A stretch of 64,000 bases of DNA from Kibdelosporangium sp. MJ126-NF4 (lineage in GTDB: Bacteria > Actinomycetota > Actinomycetes > Mycobacteriales > Pseudonocardiaceae), in the NCBI RefSeq assembly GCF_000826545.1, contig NZ_CDME01000008.1:930001-994000 (forward strand). The letters run 5' to 3'. Positions within the stretch are counted from its first letter, which is position 1. Each line of letters begins with the position of its first letter. A program made the translations under genes and the position numbers. The notes under the pieces are model-generated. The model did no database searches. It was not told where the DNA came from and saw nothing but the letters and a program-made list of their open reading frames with translations. Shown one piece after another: positions 34,199 through 42,443 of this stretch.

Positions 34199-35076
34199 CT
34201 CGTGCCCGTCTGCGCTGCCGAGACTGCGGTTGGCAGCCCACCGCGCGACGTCCGCGCGCCGCGATGCGAGCCGCCCGACGTCACCGCTGCCCACCCGACC
34301 AGACCGTGTCCCCTCAGTCCGGCCTGGACCAACCCGATGAGGAGGATCCGATGACCAATTCGCCGCGTGAGCCTCATCGGCCGCCCTCCCGGCAGGAGCC
34401 TTTGCGCCAGGTTGACCAACCCGGTCAGCCTGCCCCTGACATGGGGGCATGGTGGCGTCGGCTGCGGTTCACCCTCGGTCGCGCCGTCGCTGGCGGCGCC
34501 GATGTCCGGGAGCAACGACACATCCGCGTCCAGGCAGTCCGCGACTACCACCGTGACCTCGCACGCCGATCGCAAGCGGTTCTGAACCAGCGCACACGGA
34601 ACGGCTGGTGGCTCGGCCCCGCCCCCTACGGCTACCGACTCACCCAACACTGTGCCGACCACGAGGCCCACCCGCGCTGGCGGCACCGACTTGCCATCGA
34701 CCCGGACCGTGCCGCGGTCGTCCCCGCGATCTTCGCCTGGTTCGTCCACGACCGGCTCACCGATCACGCCATCGCGATCCGCCTGAGCACCGCGCCGGAT
34801 CAATACCCGCGACCGCTCGACCACACCACCGGGCAACCCCGGCATTGGACACCAGCGATCGTCCGAACCATCCGCACGAATCCGGCTTACCTCGGCTATG
34901 CCGCCCGGGAGCGGACCCATGACGGTCGCCCGGCCAGTCGCGACGAATGGGTGTGGTCGACCGAGCCCAGCCACCCCGCCCTCATCTCCCCGTCGACATT
35001 CTGGGCCGCCTACAACAGGGACTCTCTTCCGCCTGAGGCTGAACTGGACGAGCCGAGTCAGCGCGGTGCGGTGTGA
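34195..35076 (+). CDS. Recombinase-domain protein without the serine catalytic domain
   Basis: A 293-residue protein. Residues 1-45 carry CRDCGW and a second Cys near residue 42, resembling half of a zinc ribbon. From about residue 115 it matches the Recombinase DNA-binding domain of large serine recombinases: NGWWLGPAPYGYRL, VVPAIFAWFVHDRLTDHAIAIRLS, and WVWSTEPSHPALISPSTFW, the latter paralleling WVWSTEPAHEPLIPKWMF in the full recombinase at 36349. No resolvase domain or coiled coil is present. An internal ATG 34351, with GGAGG five bases upstream, could yield a shorter form. Confidence 0.68.
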   Translation: MTRARLRCRDCGWQPTARRPRAAMRAARRHRCPPDQTVSPQSGLDQPDEEDPMTNSPREPHRPPSRQEPLRQVDQPGQPAPDMGAWWRRLRFTLGRAVAGGADVREQRHIRVQAVRDYHRDLARRSQAVLNQRTRNGWWLGPAPYGYRLTQHCADHEAHPRWRHRLAIDPDRAAVVPAIFAWFVHDRLTDHAIAIRLSTAPDQYPRPLDHTTGQPRHWTPAIVRTIRTNPAYLGYAARERTHDGRPASRDEWVWSTEPSHPALISPSTFWAAYNRDSLPPEAELDEPSQRGAV

Positions 35077-35461
35077 ACCGCAAACAGCCATGGATGCGGT
35101 CGGCAGCGAGTTCGATGAACAATTCGGGAAGAACCCACCGGCCCTCGAAGTAGTGGACTTCGCCAGCCTGATCCCAATCGATAAATGCGTAGCGCAATTA
35201 TCTTGCTGGCGACGAAGCGCCCTTGACGTTGCGGTTGCGTGCGCAGCACGCCGGTGCTCCAAGCGGCGCAGTTTTGTCGCTTACCTGCGAAGGTAAGATC
35301 TCGCAATTCGACTATGTGCTCCCTCACTCACAGCGGCGAGGAACCTCCCGCCGCCTATTCGAGTCGCGCTCGACTGTGGGTTCGCGCTGGACGAGCAGGC
35401 GTCCTAGTCGTTACCGCTACGACGGAAGACTAACCACGACTACTACCGGAAAGGAGACGGT
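35077..35461. other. 385-bp gap with regulatory-looking repeats
   Basis: No plus-strand gene. Minus-strand segments of coding character (for example FIDWDQAGEVHYFEGRWV, from about 35190 leftward) occur in more than one frame and may be a decayed fragment. Just before the next gene the sequence holds CTAGTCG (35404), AGACTAA (35427) and CGACTAC (35437), variants of the heptamer at 32050-32140. An inverted CTTACC-TGCGAA-GGTAAG lies at 35280-35297. Confidence 0.4.
35404..35443. promoter_or_regulatory. CGACTAA-like heptamers before the XF1762-like gene
   Basis: CTAGTCG at 35404-35410 (inverted), AGACTAA at 35427-35433 and CGACTAC at 35437-35443, ending 18 bases before ATG 35462. They resemble the phased heptamers in the divergent region and suggest shared control. 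Confidence 0.35.
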
Positions 35462-35956
35462 ATGAATCTCGTGATCGTGCCAGTGACTTTCCGCCAGGCA
35501 TGTGCCTTCATTGCCGCTCATCATCGGCACCATCGACCACCACAAGGCATGAAGTTTGCTATTGGGATTGCTGCTGAAGATCAGCTCGTAGGCGTTGCGA
35601 CTGTCGGTCGTCCGGTTGCGCGTGTTCTCGATGATGGACGCACCGTTGAGGTAACCCGCACTTGCACACTGGGAACGCGGAACGTCAATTCGATGCTCTA
35701 TGGCGCGGCATGGCGTGCGGCCCGCGCGATGGGGTATTGGCGCCTGCTCACCTACACCCAACGGGGCGAGAGCGGGGCGAGCTTGCGTGCCGCTGGGTTG
35801 TCTCCGGTTGCTGATCTTCGGGCGCGACCTGGGTGGCACACGCCTGGTCGGCCTCGCGCTTCCTATGGCGTTGATGGCGTTGTGCGTACACGGTGGGAGA
35901 TTTGCTCGGCTGCAGGTCTTCTGTCTGCGCGTGATGTCGACCAGATTGCGGCTTAG
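35462..35956 (+). CDS. XF1762-like (GNAT-type) protein of phages and elements
   Basis: A 164-residue protein resembling the XF1762 family found in phages and mobile elements, with an acetyltransferase-like layout: HHRHHRPPQGMKFAIGI, VGVATVGRPVARVLDDGRTVEVTRTCTLGTRNVNSMLYGAAWRAARAMGYWRLLTYTQ, then the GASLRAAGL helix. The function of the family is not known. AAGGAG at 35450-35455 supports ATG 35462. It precedes the recombinase gene pair and may be expressed with it. Confidence 0.72.
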   Translation: MNLVIVPVTFRQACAFIAAHHRHHRPPQGMKFAIGIAAEDQLVGVATVGRPVARVLDDGRTVEVTRTCTLGTRNVNSMLYGAAWRAARAMGYWRLLTYTQRGESGASLRAAGLSPVADLRARPGWHTPGRPRASYGVDGVVRTRWEICSAAGLLSARDVDQIAA

Positions 35957-36064
35957 CGGTCCCGTACGAGTGAAAGCCTTGTCTCGCAGCTGGATGCAGT
36001 GGTACAGCTGGCTGTATCCGTGTCCTAACAGCTGTTTCAGTGGTTGTTCCGCTGGCGTTGGAGT

Positions 36065-36352
36065 GTGATTGAGTTGACGAGTCCGTCAAACGAGGGCAAC
36101 TCTAACTCGTCACACGGTCGTGACGACAACTCCGACAACGTCGTTGTCCCGCTTAGTCTGCGAAGGAGAGATCGCAGCCAACGCAGTGACGAGTCATGGC
36201 GGTTCACCGCGACTGTCCACTATGTGACAGGCCGTGAGGGTGAGTGGCTGAGCAAGGAACTCGCCAGGGCCATCCGGGAGCTTCTCGTCTGGGCACGTGG
36301 TGATGAACTAGTCGAGGCCGACGGTCAGGATGAGGAGCAGGCTGCCGCATGA
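36065..36352 (+). CDS. Small charged protein coupled to the recombinase
   Basis: A protein of about 95 residues with a polar, low-complexity N-terminus and a C-terminal domain (WRFTATVHYVTGREGEWLSKELARAIRELLVWARGDEL). Its stop overlaps the recombinase start (ATGA), so they are translationally coupled. The start is unclear: GTG 36065 has little spacing from GGAG, and TTG 36044 or 36074 are alternatives. Size and place fit an excisionase-like directionality factor; that is inference. Confidence 0.55.
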   Translation: MIELTSPSNEGNSNSSHGRDDNSDNVVVPLSLRRRDRSQRSDESWRFTATVHYVTGREGEWLSKELARAIRELLVWARGDELVEADGQDEEQAAA

Positions 36353-38526
36353 CACTCCACAACGAGAACCCGCCACCGCCCGCCGTTGCCTCTCGGTACG
36401 GTGGGGAAGGGCTCAGCGATCTCGCGGTGTCGCCCTTTGGTCTGCCACTTGCATTGCATGCCAAGGAGGTTCGCGTAGCGTGGGTTGGTAGAACCTCCAC
36501 AGAGGAGCATCAGGACCCGCGACAGTCGTTGCTGCGTCAGTTGAGCCGGTCCAGATCCGCTCTGCCCGAGACATGGGTTGTGATCTGCCACTTCTACGAC
36601 GTCGAGTCCGGCCGGATGGAGTTGGACAAGCGCGGCCAAGGCACGAACTATGAACGGTTCGACATTCCGATCGCTCGTGACGGCGGTATCGCGGACTTGT
36701 TGGCGGAGACGAAGCGGCCGGACCGCCGCTTTGACGTGGTGATCTGCGAGTCGATGTCCCGGCTGGCCCGCAAGATGTTCGAAACGCTGTCTGTGGAACG
36801 GGAACTTGAACAAGCTGAGGTCCCGGTCTTCGCCTCGAACGAGCCGATCCTGCTCAGCGGCGGCCGAGCGCAGCAGATCCTGCAACGCCGGATCAATCAG
36901 TCGGTCGCCGAGTACGAAGTGCTCAACATGTTGGAGCAGTCCTGGGGCGGGACGTGCACGCACGTTCGCGAGGGCTACAACATCGGCAAGCCGCCATATG
37001 GATACGCGGCGAAGAAGTTTCGGCATCCCAACCCGGCCAAGGCCGAGAAGGGGTTGACGAAGACGCGCCTGGAGCCGGATGGGATCAAGGGAGAGGCGGT
37101 CGCGTTGATGGCCAAGTGGCGATACCACGAGGGCGTCGGTTGCGACACGATCTCGGAACGCCTGAACATGGACCTGGACAAGTATCCGCCGCCGGAGCCA
37201 CCTGGTGGACAACGGGCCCGTGGCGCGTGGTCGAAGTCGAGTGTCGTTGAGATCTTGAAGAACCCGAAGTACACCGGCTACCAGGTCTACAACCGGCGAG
37301 CCCGGCGAAGCCGCGGTGGCCGTAACAAGCCGAATCCGCCGGAGATGTGGGTGTGGTCGACGGAACCGGCGCACGAGCCGTTGATTCCGAAGTGGATGTT
37401 CGGCGAGATCAACGCCGCGAGTGCTCGTAAGAAGGGGTCGAGGGACGGCGCTGAGCTCAACGTCCACCCCACCACAACACAGGCGTACCTACTGCGCGGG
37501 CGGGTGAAGTGCGCGTGTGACCGTCGTATGCTCGGCCATCGTCATCGTGGCTTCGTGTACTACCGGTGCTGGCCGACGAACAACAATCGCGGTCGGCCGG
37601 ACAAGCACGCAGGGCATCCGCGAACGGTGTACATCCGGGAAGAGGCGATTGTTGACGCCGTTAACCAAGTGTTCTCGGAGTTTCTGTTCGCGCCGGGGCG
37701 TCGTGAACTCCTGCTGGCTGATGTCGGGGATGCGGGCAACCAGGCGGAGCGGGAACGGCAGGAGAAGCGGGCTCGACTCGAACGACGTATCGCCGATCAT
37801 GTCCGCAAGCAGGAGAACCTGATGCGGCAGGCAGAGGACGCTGACCCGAACGATCCGTTCGTGAAAGGTCTCCGCGATCGCTACAACGAGATCGAGGCGG
37901 CCCGGTGTCAACTCCTTGACGAGGTCGAGCACCTTGACCAGGCGGAAGCGGCCGTACCGCGTCCCGCGAACCACGCCGACGGTGAGCTCATCGAGTCACT
38001 GCCGCATCTGGTCATGAACCTGCACCGCGCTCCACACGAGCTGCAGCATCGGCTGTTCGAACTGACCCAACTCACGATTCATGTCCACTACGAAACAGGT
38101 GAGGTGACGGTTGTGATCACACTCCCGCGAGACGAGATCCAGACGGTGGCGTCTGCGGCGGCCAGCTTGAGCGAAGCGGCCACACAGCCAGCAAGCAACC
38201 AGGAAGCGGCGAAACCGCAGGTAGAGCCTGGTGTGAATGCAGTGCGTGCCCCCGGTGCGACTCGAACGCACACTGGACGGATTTTGAGTCCGCTGCCTCT
38301 GCCGATTGGGCTACGGGGGCTGGCTGGGGGCAACTTTACGCGATCAGGTTCGTCGCCGTCGGGGGTGGGTGTGTGTCGGATAACTCTCCTGGTTACGGCG
38401 TCCTCGCTGCTGCCCCGGTACGCTGCTGTTTCCGGCTTTCGTCACCCCTACAGCGAGGAGGACCCCGGTGACCGAAGTGGCTACCGAGGCCCGTGTGCAG
38501 CGTCGCGTTCTTGTCGCCGAGGATGA
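36349..38526 (+). CDS. Large serine recombinase (integrase) of the element
   Basis: A 725-residue serine integrase. The catalytic resolvase domain begins near residue 43 with the nucleophile Ser50 in VGRTSTEE; ICESMSRLARKMFETLSVE and the NEPI segment follow. The Recombinase domain starts at GYNIGKPPYGY, a zinc ribbon has CACDRRMLGH with YYRC, and a coiled coil (about 465-540) completes the family order. About 633 residues precede the tRNA gene; the remaining 92 are read from tRNA and chromosomal DNA and overlap the pdtaR start, because no stop lies before the junction. In the excised circle the C-terminus would therefore differ. Confidence 0.85.
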   Translation: MTLHNENPPPPAVASRYGGEGLSDLAVSPFGLPLALHAKEVRVAWVGRTSTEEHQDPRQSLLRQLSRSRSALPETWVVICHFYDVESGRMELDKRGQGTNYERFDIPIARDGGIADLLAETKRPDRRFDVVICESMSRLARKMFETLSVERELEQAEVPVFASNEPILLSGGRAQQILQRRINQSVAEYEVLNMLEQSWGGTCTHVREGYNIGKPPYGYAAKKFRHPNPAKAEKGLTKTRLEPDGIKGEAVALMAKWRYHEGVGCDTISERLNMDLDKYPPPEPPGGQRARGAWSKSSVVEILKNPKYTGYQVYNRRARRSRGGRNKPNPPEMWVWSTEPAHEPLIPKWMFGEINAASARKKGSRDGAELNVHPTTTQAYLLRGRVKCACDRRMLGHRHRGFVYYRCWPTNNNRGRPDKHAGHPRTVYIREEAIVDAVNQVFSEFLFAPGRRELLLADVGDAGNQAERERQEKRARLERRIADHVRKQENLMRQAEDADPNDPFVKGLRDRYNEIEAARCQLLDEVEHLDQAEAAVPRPANHADGELIESLPHLVMNLHRAPHELQHRLFELTQLTIHVHYETGEVTVVITLPRDEIQTVASAAASLSEAATQPASNQEAAKPQVEPGVNAVRAPGATRTHTGRILSPLPLPIGLRGLAGGNFTRSGSSPSGVGVCRITLLVTASSLLPRYAAVSGFRHPYSEEDPGDRSGYRGPCAASRSCRRG
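38240..38260. other. Putative right attachment junction (attR)
   Basis: The element-side recombinase gene meets the 3' end of the tRNA gene here. Integration that leaves the tRNA intact at its 3' end is the usual arrangement. The exact crossover dinucleotide cannot be fixed, and no matching left copy was found in the window. Confidence 0.4.
38247..38320 (-). tRNA. tRNA with anticodon CAA (Leu)
   Basis: A full cloverleaf on the minus strand: acceptor GCCCCCG/CGGGGGC, anticodon stem GCGGA/TCCGT with loop CTCAAAA, so anticodon CAA for UUG; T arm GTGCG-TTCGAGT-CGCAC. CCA is not encoded. The variable loop is only CCAGT, five bases, although leucine tRNAs normally carry a long arm. Its 3' end faces the serine recombinase and the integrase frame reads through it, so it is probably the attachment site. 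Confidence 0.85.
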
Positions 38527-39064
38527 GGCGCTCATCCGTCTTGACCTTGTCGAGATGCTGCACGAGGAGGGCTACGAGGTCGCTGGCCAGGCCGCTGATG
38601 GTGAGGAGGCTGTTCGTCTCGCCTCCGAACTCAAGCCCGACCTGGTCATTCTCGACGTCAAGATGCCCAAGATGGACGGCATCGAGGCCGCGTCTTCCAT
38701 CGTCGGCGATCGTGTCGCGCCTGTTGTCATCCTCACCGCTTTCTCCCAGCGTGAGCTGATCGAGCGCGCCCGTGATGCCGGGGCCATGGCTTATCTTGTC
38801 AAGCCGTTCGCCAAGCATGATCTTGTCCCCGCCATTGAGCTCGCTGTCAGCCGGTTCTCCGAGATGCAGGCGCTCGAGAACGAGGTTGCCGGCCTCACCG
38901 ACCGGCTGGAGACGCGCAAGGTCGTCGAGCGGGCCAAGGGCCTTCTCATGAGCAAGCAGAGCCTCACCGAGCCCGAGGCGTTCCGCTGGATCCAGCGCAC
39001 CGCCATGGACCGCCGCACCACCATGAAGGCTGTGGCAGAGGCCGTGGTCGAAAACCTCAGCTGA
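38468..39064 (+). CDS. pdtaR: ANTAR-domain response regulator PdtaR
   Basis: A 198-residue two-component regulator whose output domain binds RNA. The receiver domain (about 10-125) has the acidic pocket AEDEA and the phosphorylated Asp in LVILDVKMP, with the KPF lysine at about 118. The C-terminal ANTAR domain (RKVVERAKGLLMSKQSLTEPEAFRWIQRTAMDRRTTM) has the expected conserved residues. It closely resembles Rv1626 (PdtaR) of Mycobacterium tuberculosis, which acts by binding terminator-proximal RNA hairpins. GAGGAGGA precedes GTG 38468. The cognate kinase PdtaS is not in the window. Confidence 0.92.
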   Translation: MTEVATEARVQRRVLVAEDEALIRLDLVEMLHEEGYEVAGQAADGEEAVRLASELKPDLVILDVKMPKMDGIEAASSIVGDRVAPVVILTAFSQRELIERARDAGAMAYLVKPFAKHDLVPAIELAVSRFSEMQALENEVAGLTDRLETRKVVERAKGLLMSKQSLTEPEAFRWIQRTAMDRRTTMKAVAEAVVENLS

Positions 39065-40877
39065 GCAGCGCTATCTCGAACTGCGCCCAGTGCGGCTGTT
39101 TCGATTGATCTGCCGGGTGTAATCGGACCCCCAGTGTCTGGGCACCCGGCAATTCATCTGTCGCCGACACCGTCAGCCGATACGTCCCTCCCGCCGCCGA
39201 CCCTGCCAAATCGGTCGGCACCGCCGCTATTCTTCTTTCGTTCAGAAACACCTCGAAGCCGCGAACGGCTTGCACCTCATCCGCGTCGCGTTGTGTCAGT
39301 GTCGGGTCGAGGTTGATTTCCAACTGGAATGGCGCGTTCGCTGACGCTGTTTTTCCGAGATCGGTTCCGTTCACGCCCAGCAACGAAACGCTCACTGTCG
39401 GCAGTGCCGCGGTGCGTGGCGCCAGCGTCGGATCCCGCAGTCTCGTTGTCGGGCTGGTTCCCGCTATCTCCAAATAGGACTCCAGCACCGCGCCTGTGCC
39501 TTGGCCCCTGATCGCCAACGGGCTCAACGCGGGCGCATCACCTGCGAACACGTCCGGCGGCAGGTGCGCCACCAGCGTCACGTCCGAGCCCGGCTGCGCC
39601 GGTGAGCCCGGTGTCGCGGGAACCAGGGGCACTGTCCTGTCGCCGATCTGCAGCGACATGCCCGTCGGATCTGTGCCCGCGCCCAGTGTCACCGTGGTAC
39701 GCAGCCGGGCGCTCGACGCGCCGACCAGCGGCTGCCTGTTCACGCCGATTCCCGGCGCGTTCTCCTGCGGCCGCAGCACCCGCTGGGTTCCCAGCGGCGC
39801 GGGGAACTCCACCACCTGCTCCGGCGGCTGCGTCACCGCGGACATCCCCACCATGTCCAGGTGCGCCCGCGTCTGCCTGCCCGGTGGTCCGATCATCCCC
39901 AGTAGTACTGTCGATGTCGTCCACGACGGCACCACCGCGCTCGTGACCACCAGTTCGCCGTCCTGGAAGAGCTGGCTGCCCGCCGGGCTGAACACGATGT
40001 CGAACCTGTGCAGCGCACCGCTTCCGCGCCTGGCCGGGCGGGACGGCGAGGACGTCACCCCGTCCGGTCCCGTGACGATCCGGGCTCCACTGTCCGAAAT
40101 GGATACGCGGATCGTGCCGACGGGCAGTTCGGGCGCCGGGTTGCCGCGGGCGCCCACTCGGTCCGAGGTTCCCGGCACGAAGTCGATGCTCAGCTCGCCG
40201 CGCGGGCCTGCCGCGTCGGTCACCGCGGTCAGCGTGCCATTGCCCGCAACCAACCGGAATGCCGGGCGTGCGCGCAGCACGACGTCGTCGGCGCCGCAGC
40301 CGAACTGCACGATGAGCTGGCCGCGTTTCGGCCCCTGCTCCGAGCCGAGGTCGACGCATCCCCGGTATCCCGACACGTGCCAGCGCGAGCCCGGCACCTC
40401 CGCGTGCACCGAGTCGGTCGTGGCGAACTCGTCGATGTACTCGAGGGCAGGTCCCGGTGCACGTGAAGGCAATCCTGTCACCCGAACAGGTGGCGATCTT
40501 CTGCCATACGGGCTGACCGACCGCACTTCGACGACGTATTCGCGTTCGTCGAGCCCGTCCAGTTGGACAACCGGTTCGGCGACGAGCCGGGTTTGCCCAG
40601 CCCACTGAACTTCGTACCCTGTCACACCCACAAGTGGCTGTCCACCAGGCAATCCGTCCGCCCAAGCGAGGCGGATCCTGCCGGGCCCCGGCGACACCCG
40701 GACTGGGCCAGGCGGCGCAACGGACTCGTCCGGGCGGGGTGGAATCACTGCGTCAGCGGCGAAACTGGGAAAGCCGGTAAGGTCCGGCACCGTGGTTTCA
40801 TTGCGTAACAGGATGATCGCAGAAAGAACAAGAACGGCGCCGATGGCCCAGGCGCTAATCCGAGCGCGGCGAGTCAC
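39057..40877 (-). CDS. Membrane-anchored fibronectin type III surface protein
   Basis: A 606-residue exported protein. An uncleaved or weakly cleaved N-terminal helix (ISAWAIGAVLVLSAIIL) anchors it. Residues about 55-135 are a fibronectin III domain (GPVRVSPGPGRIRLAWADGLPGG to YEVQWAGQ and VVEVRSVSPYGRRSP). The middle section with WHVSGYRGCVDLGSEQGPKRGQL and HRFDIVFSPAGSQLFQDGELV looks like a lectin/glucanase-type beta sandwich; the C-terminal third is repetitive beta structure. Function unknown; it could bind wall or matrix carbohydrate. Its 3' end overlaps the 3' end of pdtaR by 8 bp. GTG 40877 is the start. Confidence 0.68.
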   Translation of the reverse strand: MTRRARISAWAIGAVLVLSAIILLRNETTVPDLTGFPSFAADAVIPPRPDESVAPPGPVRVSPGPGRIRLAWADGLPGGQPLVGVTGYEVQWAGQTRLVAEPVVQLDGLDEREYVVEVRSVSPYGRRSPPVRVTGLPSRAPGPALEYIDEFATTDSVHAEVPGSRWHVSGYRGCVDLGSEQGPKRGQLIVQFGCGADDVVLRARPAFRLVAGNGTLTAVTDAAGPRGELSIDFVPGTSDRVGARGNPAPELPVGTIRVSISDSGARIVTGPDGVTSSPSRPARRGSGALHRFDIVFSPAGSQLFQDGELVVTSAVVPSWTTSTVLLGMIGPPGRQTRAHLDMVGMSAVTQPPEQVVEFPAPLGTQRVLRPQENAPGIGVNRQPLVGASSARLRTTVTLGAGTDPTGMSLQIGDRTVPLVPATPGSPAQPGSDVTLVAHLPPDVFAGDAPALSPLAIRGQGTGAVLESYLEIAGTSPTTRLRDPTLAPRTAALPTVSVSLLGVNGTDLGKTASANAPFQLEINLDPTLTQRDADEVQAVRGFEVFLNERRIAAVPTDLAGSAAGGTYRLTVSATDELPGAQTLGVRLHPADQSKQPHWAQFEIALLS

Positions 40878-41090
40878 CTCGGGCAGTCTATGCTACGCCA
40901 ACTGCCTGCAGTGCGAAGGAACTTGAAGTGTCCGCTCAACGTACGCCAACGTTGCGTTCTGGTTACGCTCTCGCAGGGGTGGCTGACTGTCGGCTGGTTC
41001 ATCGCCTAGGTTCCGCCCAGCGCTCCTCGCAGGCGGGGGCGAAATGCGGGTTGCGTATTTACGCGATCCGGCACCGAGGAGGATTGTCTC

Positions 41091-42335
41091 GTGCGTAAGA
41101 AGGTAGCAACAGCTGCTGTACTGGCGGCTGGCGCTCTGTTGATTGCTTCGTGCAGCTCCAATAAAACCGAGGGTGGCACCTCAGGAAATGCTGCAGGCGG
41201 AAATCAGTGCGACACCAGCAAAGGTACTCTGACCATCGGTGTCATCGTCCCGCTGACTGGCGAATTGACCGCGCTGGGTGTCGGTATCAAGAACTCCGCG
41301 GACCTCGCCGTCAACCAGGCGAATGAGAAGTGCACCGTCAAGGGCTACAAGTTGGTGCTCGACCCACAGGACGACGAGAAGAACCCGCAGAAGGCCAGCC
41401 AGGCCGCCACCAAGCTTTCGTCGGACCCGAACGTGGTCGGCGTGATCGGCACGCTGAACTCCTCGACCTCGCAGAACGTCCAGCCGATCCTGTCGAACAA
41501 GAAGATCGTGCAGATCTCGCCGGCGAACACCGGCCCGGGTCTGAGCCGCGGTGAGCAGTACGCGACGGCGCCGAAGCGCCAGTTCGAGAACTACTTCCGC
41601 GTCTGCACCACGGACGACAGCCAGGGCCCGTTCGCGGCCAACTACCTGGTCGGCACGGCAGGCAAGAAGAAGATCGCGGTCGTCGCCGACGGCAAGACCT
41701 ACGGTGAGGGCCTCGCCAACGAGTTCACGACCAAGGCGAAGAAACTGGGCGCGGAGATCGTGACCCGCGAGAAGGTCGGCGAGAAGGACACCGACTTCTC
41801 CGGTGTGATCGGCAAGCTCAAGCCGTTCGCCCCCGACGCGGTCTACTACGGCGGTGAATACGGCGCCGCGGGTCCGTTCTCCAAGCAGCTCAAGGAAGCC
41901 GGTCTAGCGATCCCGCTGATGGGCGGCGATGGCATCGTCGACGACACCTTCGGCAAGCTGGCGGGCAAGGCGGCCGAGGGCGACCTGGCCACCTCGGTCG
42001 GTGCCCCGGCCGACAAACTGCCGGAGGCCAAGGCCTTCATCGACGCCTACAAGGCCAAGTACCCGACTCAGGGTTACAGCGCCTACGGCAGCATGTCCTA
42101 CGACGCGACCAACGCGCTGATCGAATCTCTGGGCAAGACGCTCGCCAGCGCGGCGTGGGGCGAGGACCAGCGCGCGAACCTGATCAAGAACGTCCAGGAC
42201 TACAAGGGCAAGGGCGCCAACGGTGACGTCGGCTTCGACCAGTACGGCGACAGCACCAACAAGCTGCTGACCGTGTACCAGGTCAAGGAAGGCGTCTTCA
42301 AGGACATCCAGACCGGCAAGCTCGAAGACAAGTAA
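41091..42335 (+). CDS. livK: Branched-chain amino acid ABC transporter, binding lipoprotein
   Basis: A 414-residue periplasmic-type binding protein of the Leu/Ile/Val family. The lipobox LIASC at about residue 21 places it as a lipoprotein outside the membrane. TLTIGVIVPLTGELTALGVGIKNSADLAVNQAN is the family opening, followed by VVGVIGTLNSSTSQNVQPIL and the second lobe YSAYGSMSYDATNALIESL. GAGGAGG at 41076-41082 supports GTG 41091. A strong hairpin between it and livH probably keeps binding-protein levels above those of the membrane components. Confidence 0.93.
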   Translation: MRKKVATAAVLAAGALLIASCSSNKTEGGTSGNAAGGNQCDTSKGTLTIGVIVPLTGELTALGVGIKNSADLAVNQANEKCTVKGYKLVLDPQDDEKNPQKASQAATKLSSDPNVVGVIGTLNSSTSQNVQPILSNKKIVQISPANTGPGLSRGEQYATAPKRQFENYFRVCTTDDSQGPFAANYLVGTAGKKKIAVVADGKTYGEGLANEFTTKAKKLGAEIVTREKVGEKDTDFSGVIGKLKPFAPDAVYYGGEYGAAGPFSKQLKEAGLAIPLMGGDGIVDDTFGKLAGKAAEGDLATSVGAPADKLPEAKAFIDAYKAKYPTQGYSAYGSMSYDATNALIESLGKTLASAAWGEDQRANLIKNVQDYKGKGANGDVGFDQYGDSTNKLLTVYQVKEGVFKDIQTGKLEDK

Positions 42336-42390
42336 CAGCGGCAATCACATAACGGACTGGCAAGGCTCCGCCCGATCGGCGGGGTGGTCT

Positions 42391-42427
42391 GGCGGGGGCA
42401 GGGTCGTGCGAATGGCCTGCCCCCGCC
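42391..42427 (+). terminator. Intraoperon hairpin between livK and livH
   Basis: GGCGGGGGCAGG (42391-42402) and CCTGCCCCCGCC (42416-42427), a perfect 12-bp stem with a 13-base loop, just before the livH ribosome site (GGAGGT, 42433-42438). It could be a partial terminator or a 3' stabiliser for livK mRNA. Confidence 0.6.
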
Positions 42428-42443
42428 TTGTTGGAGGTAGATT

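Noticed and set aside
34982..35197. Minus-strand frame with coding-like segments after the recombinase-domain gene
   Set aside because: It overlaps the end of a better-supported gene and starts at a TTG without ribosome site; kept only as a possible decayed fragment.
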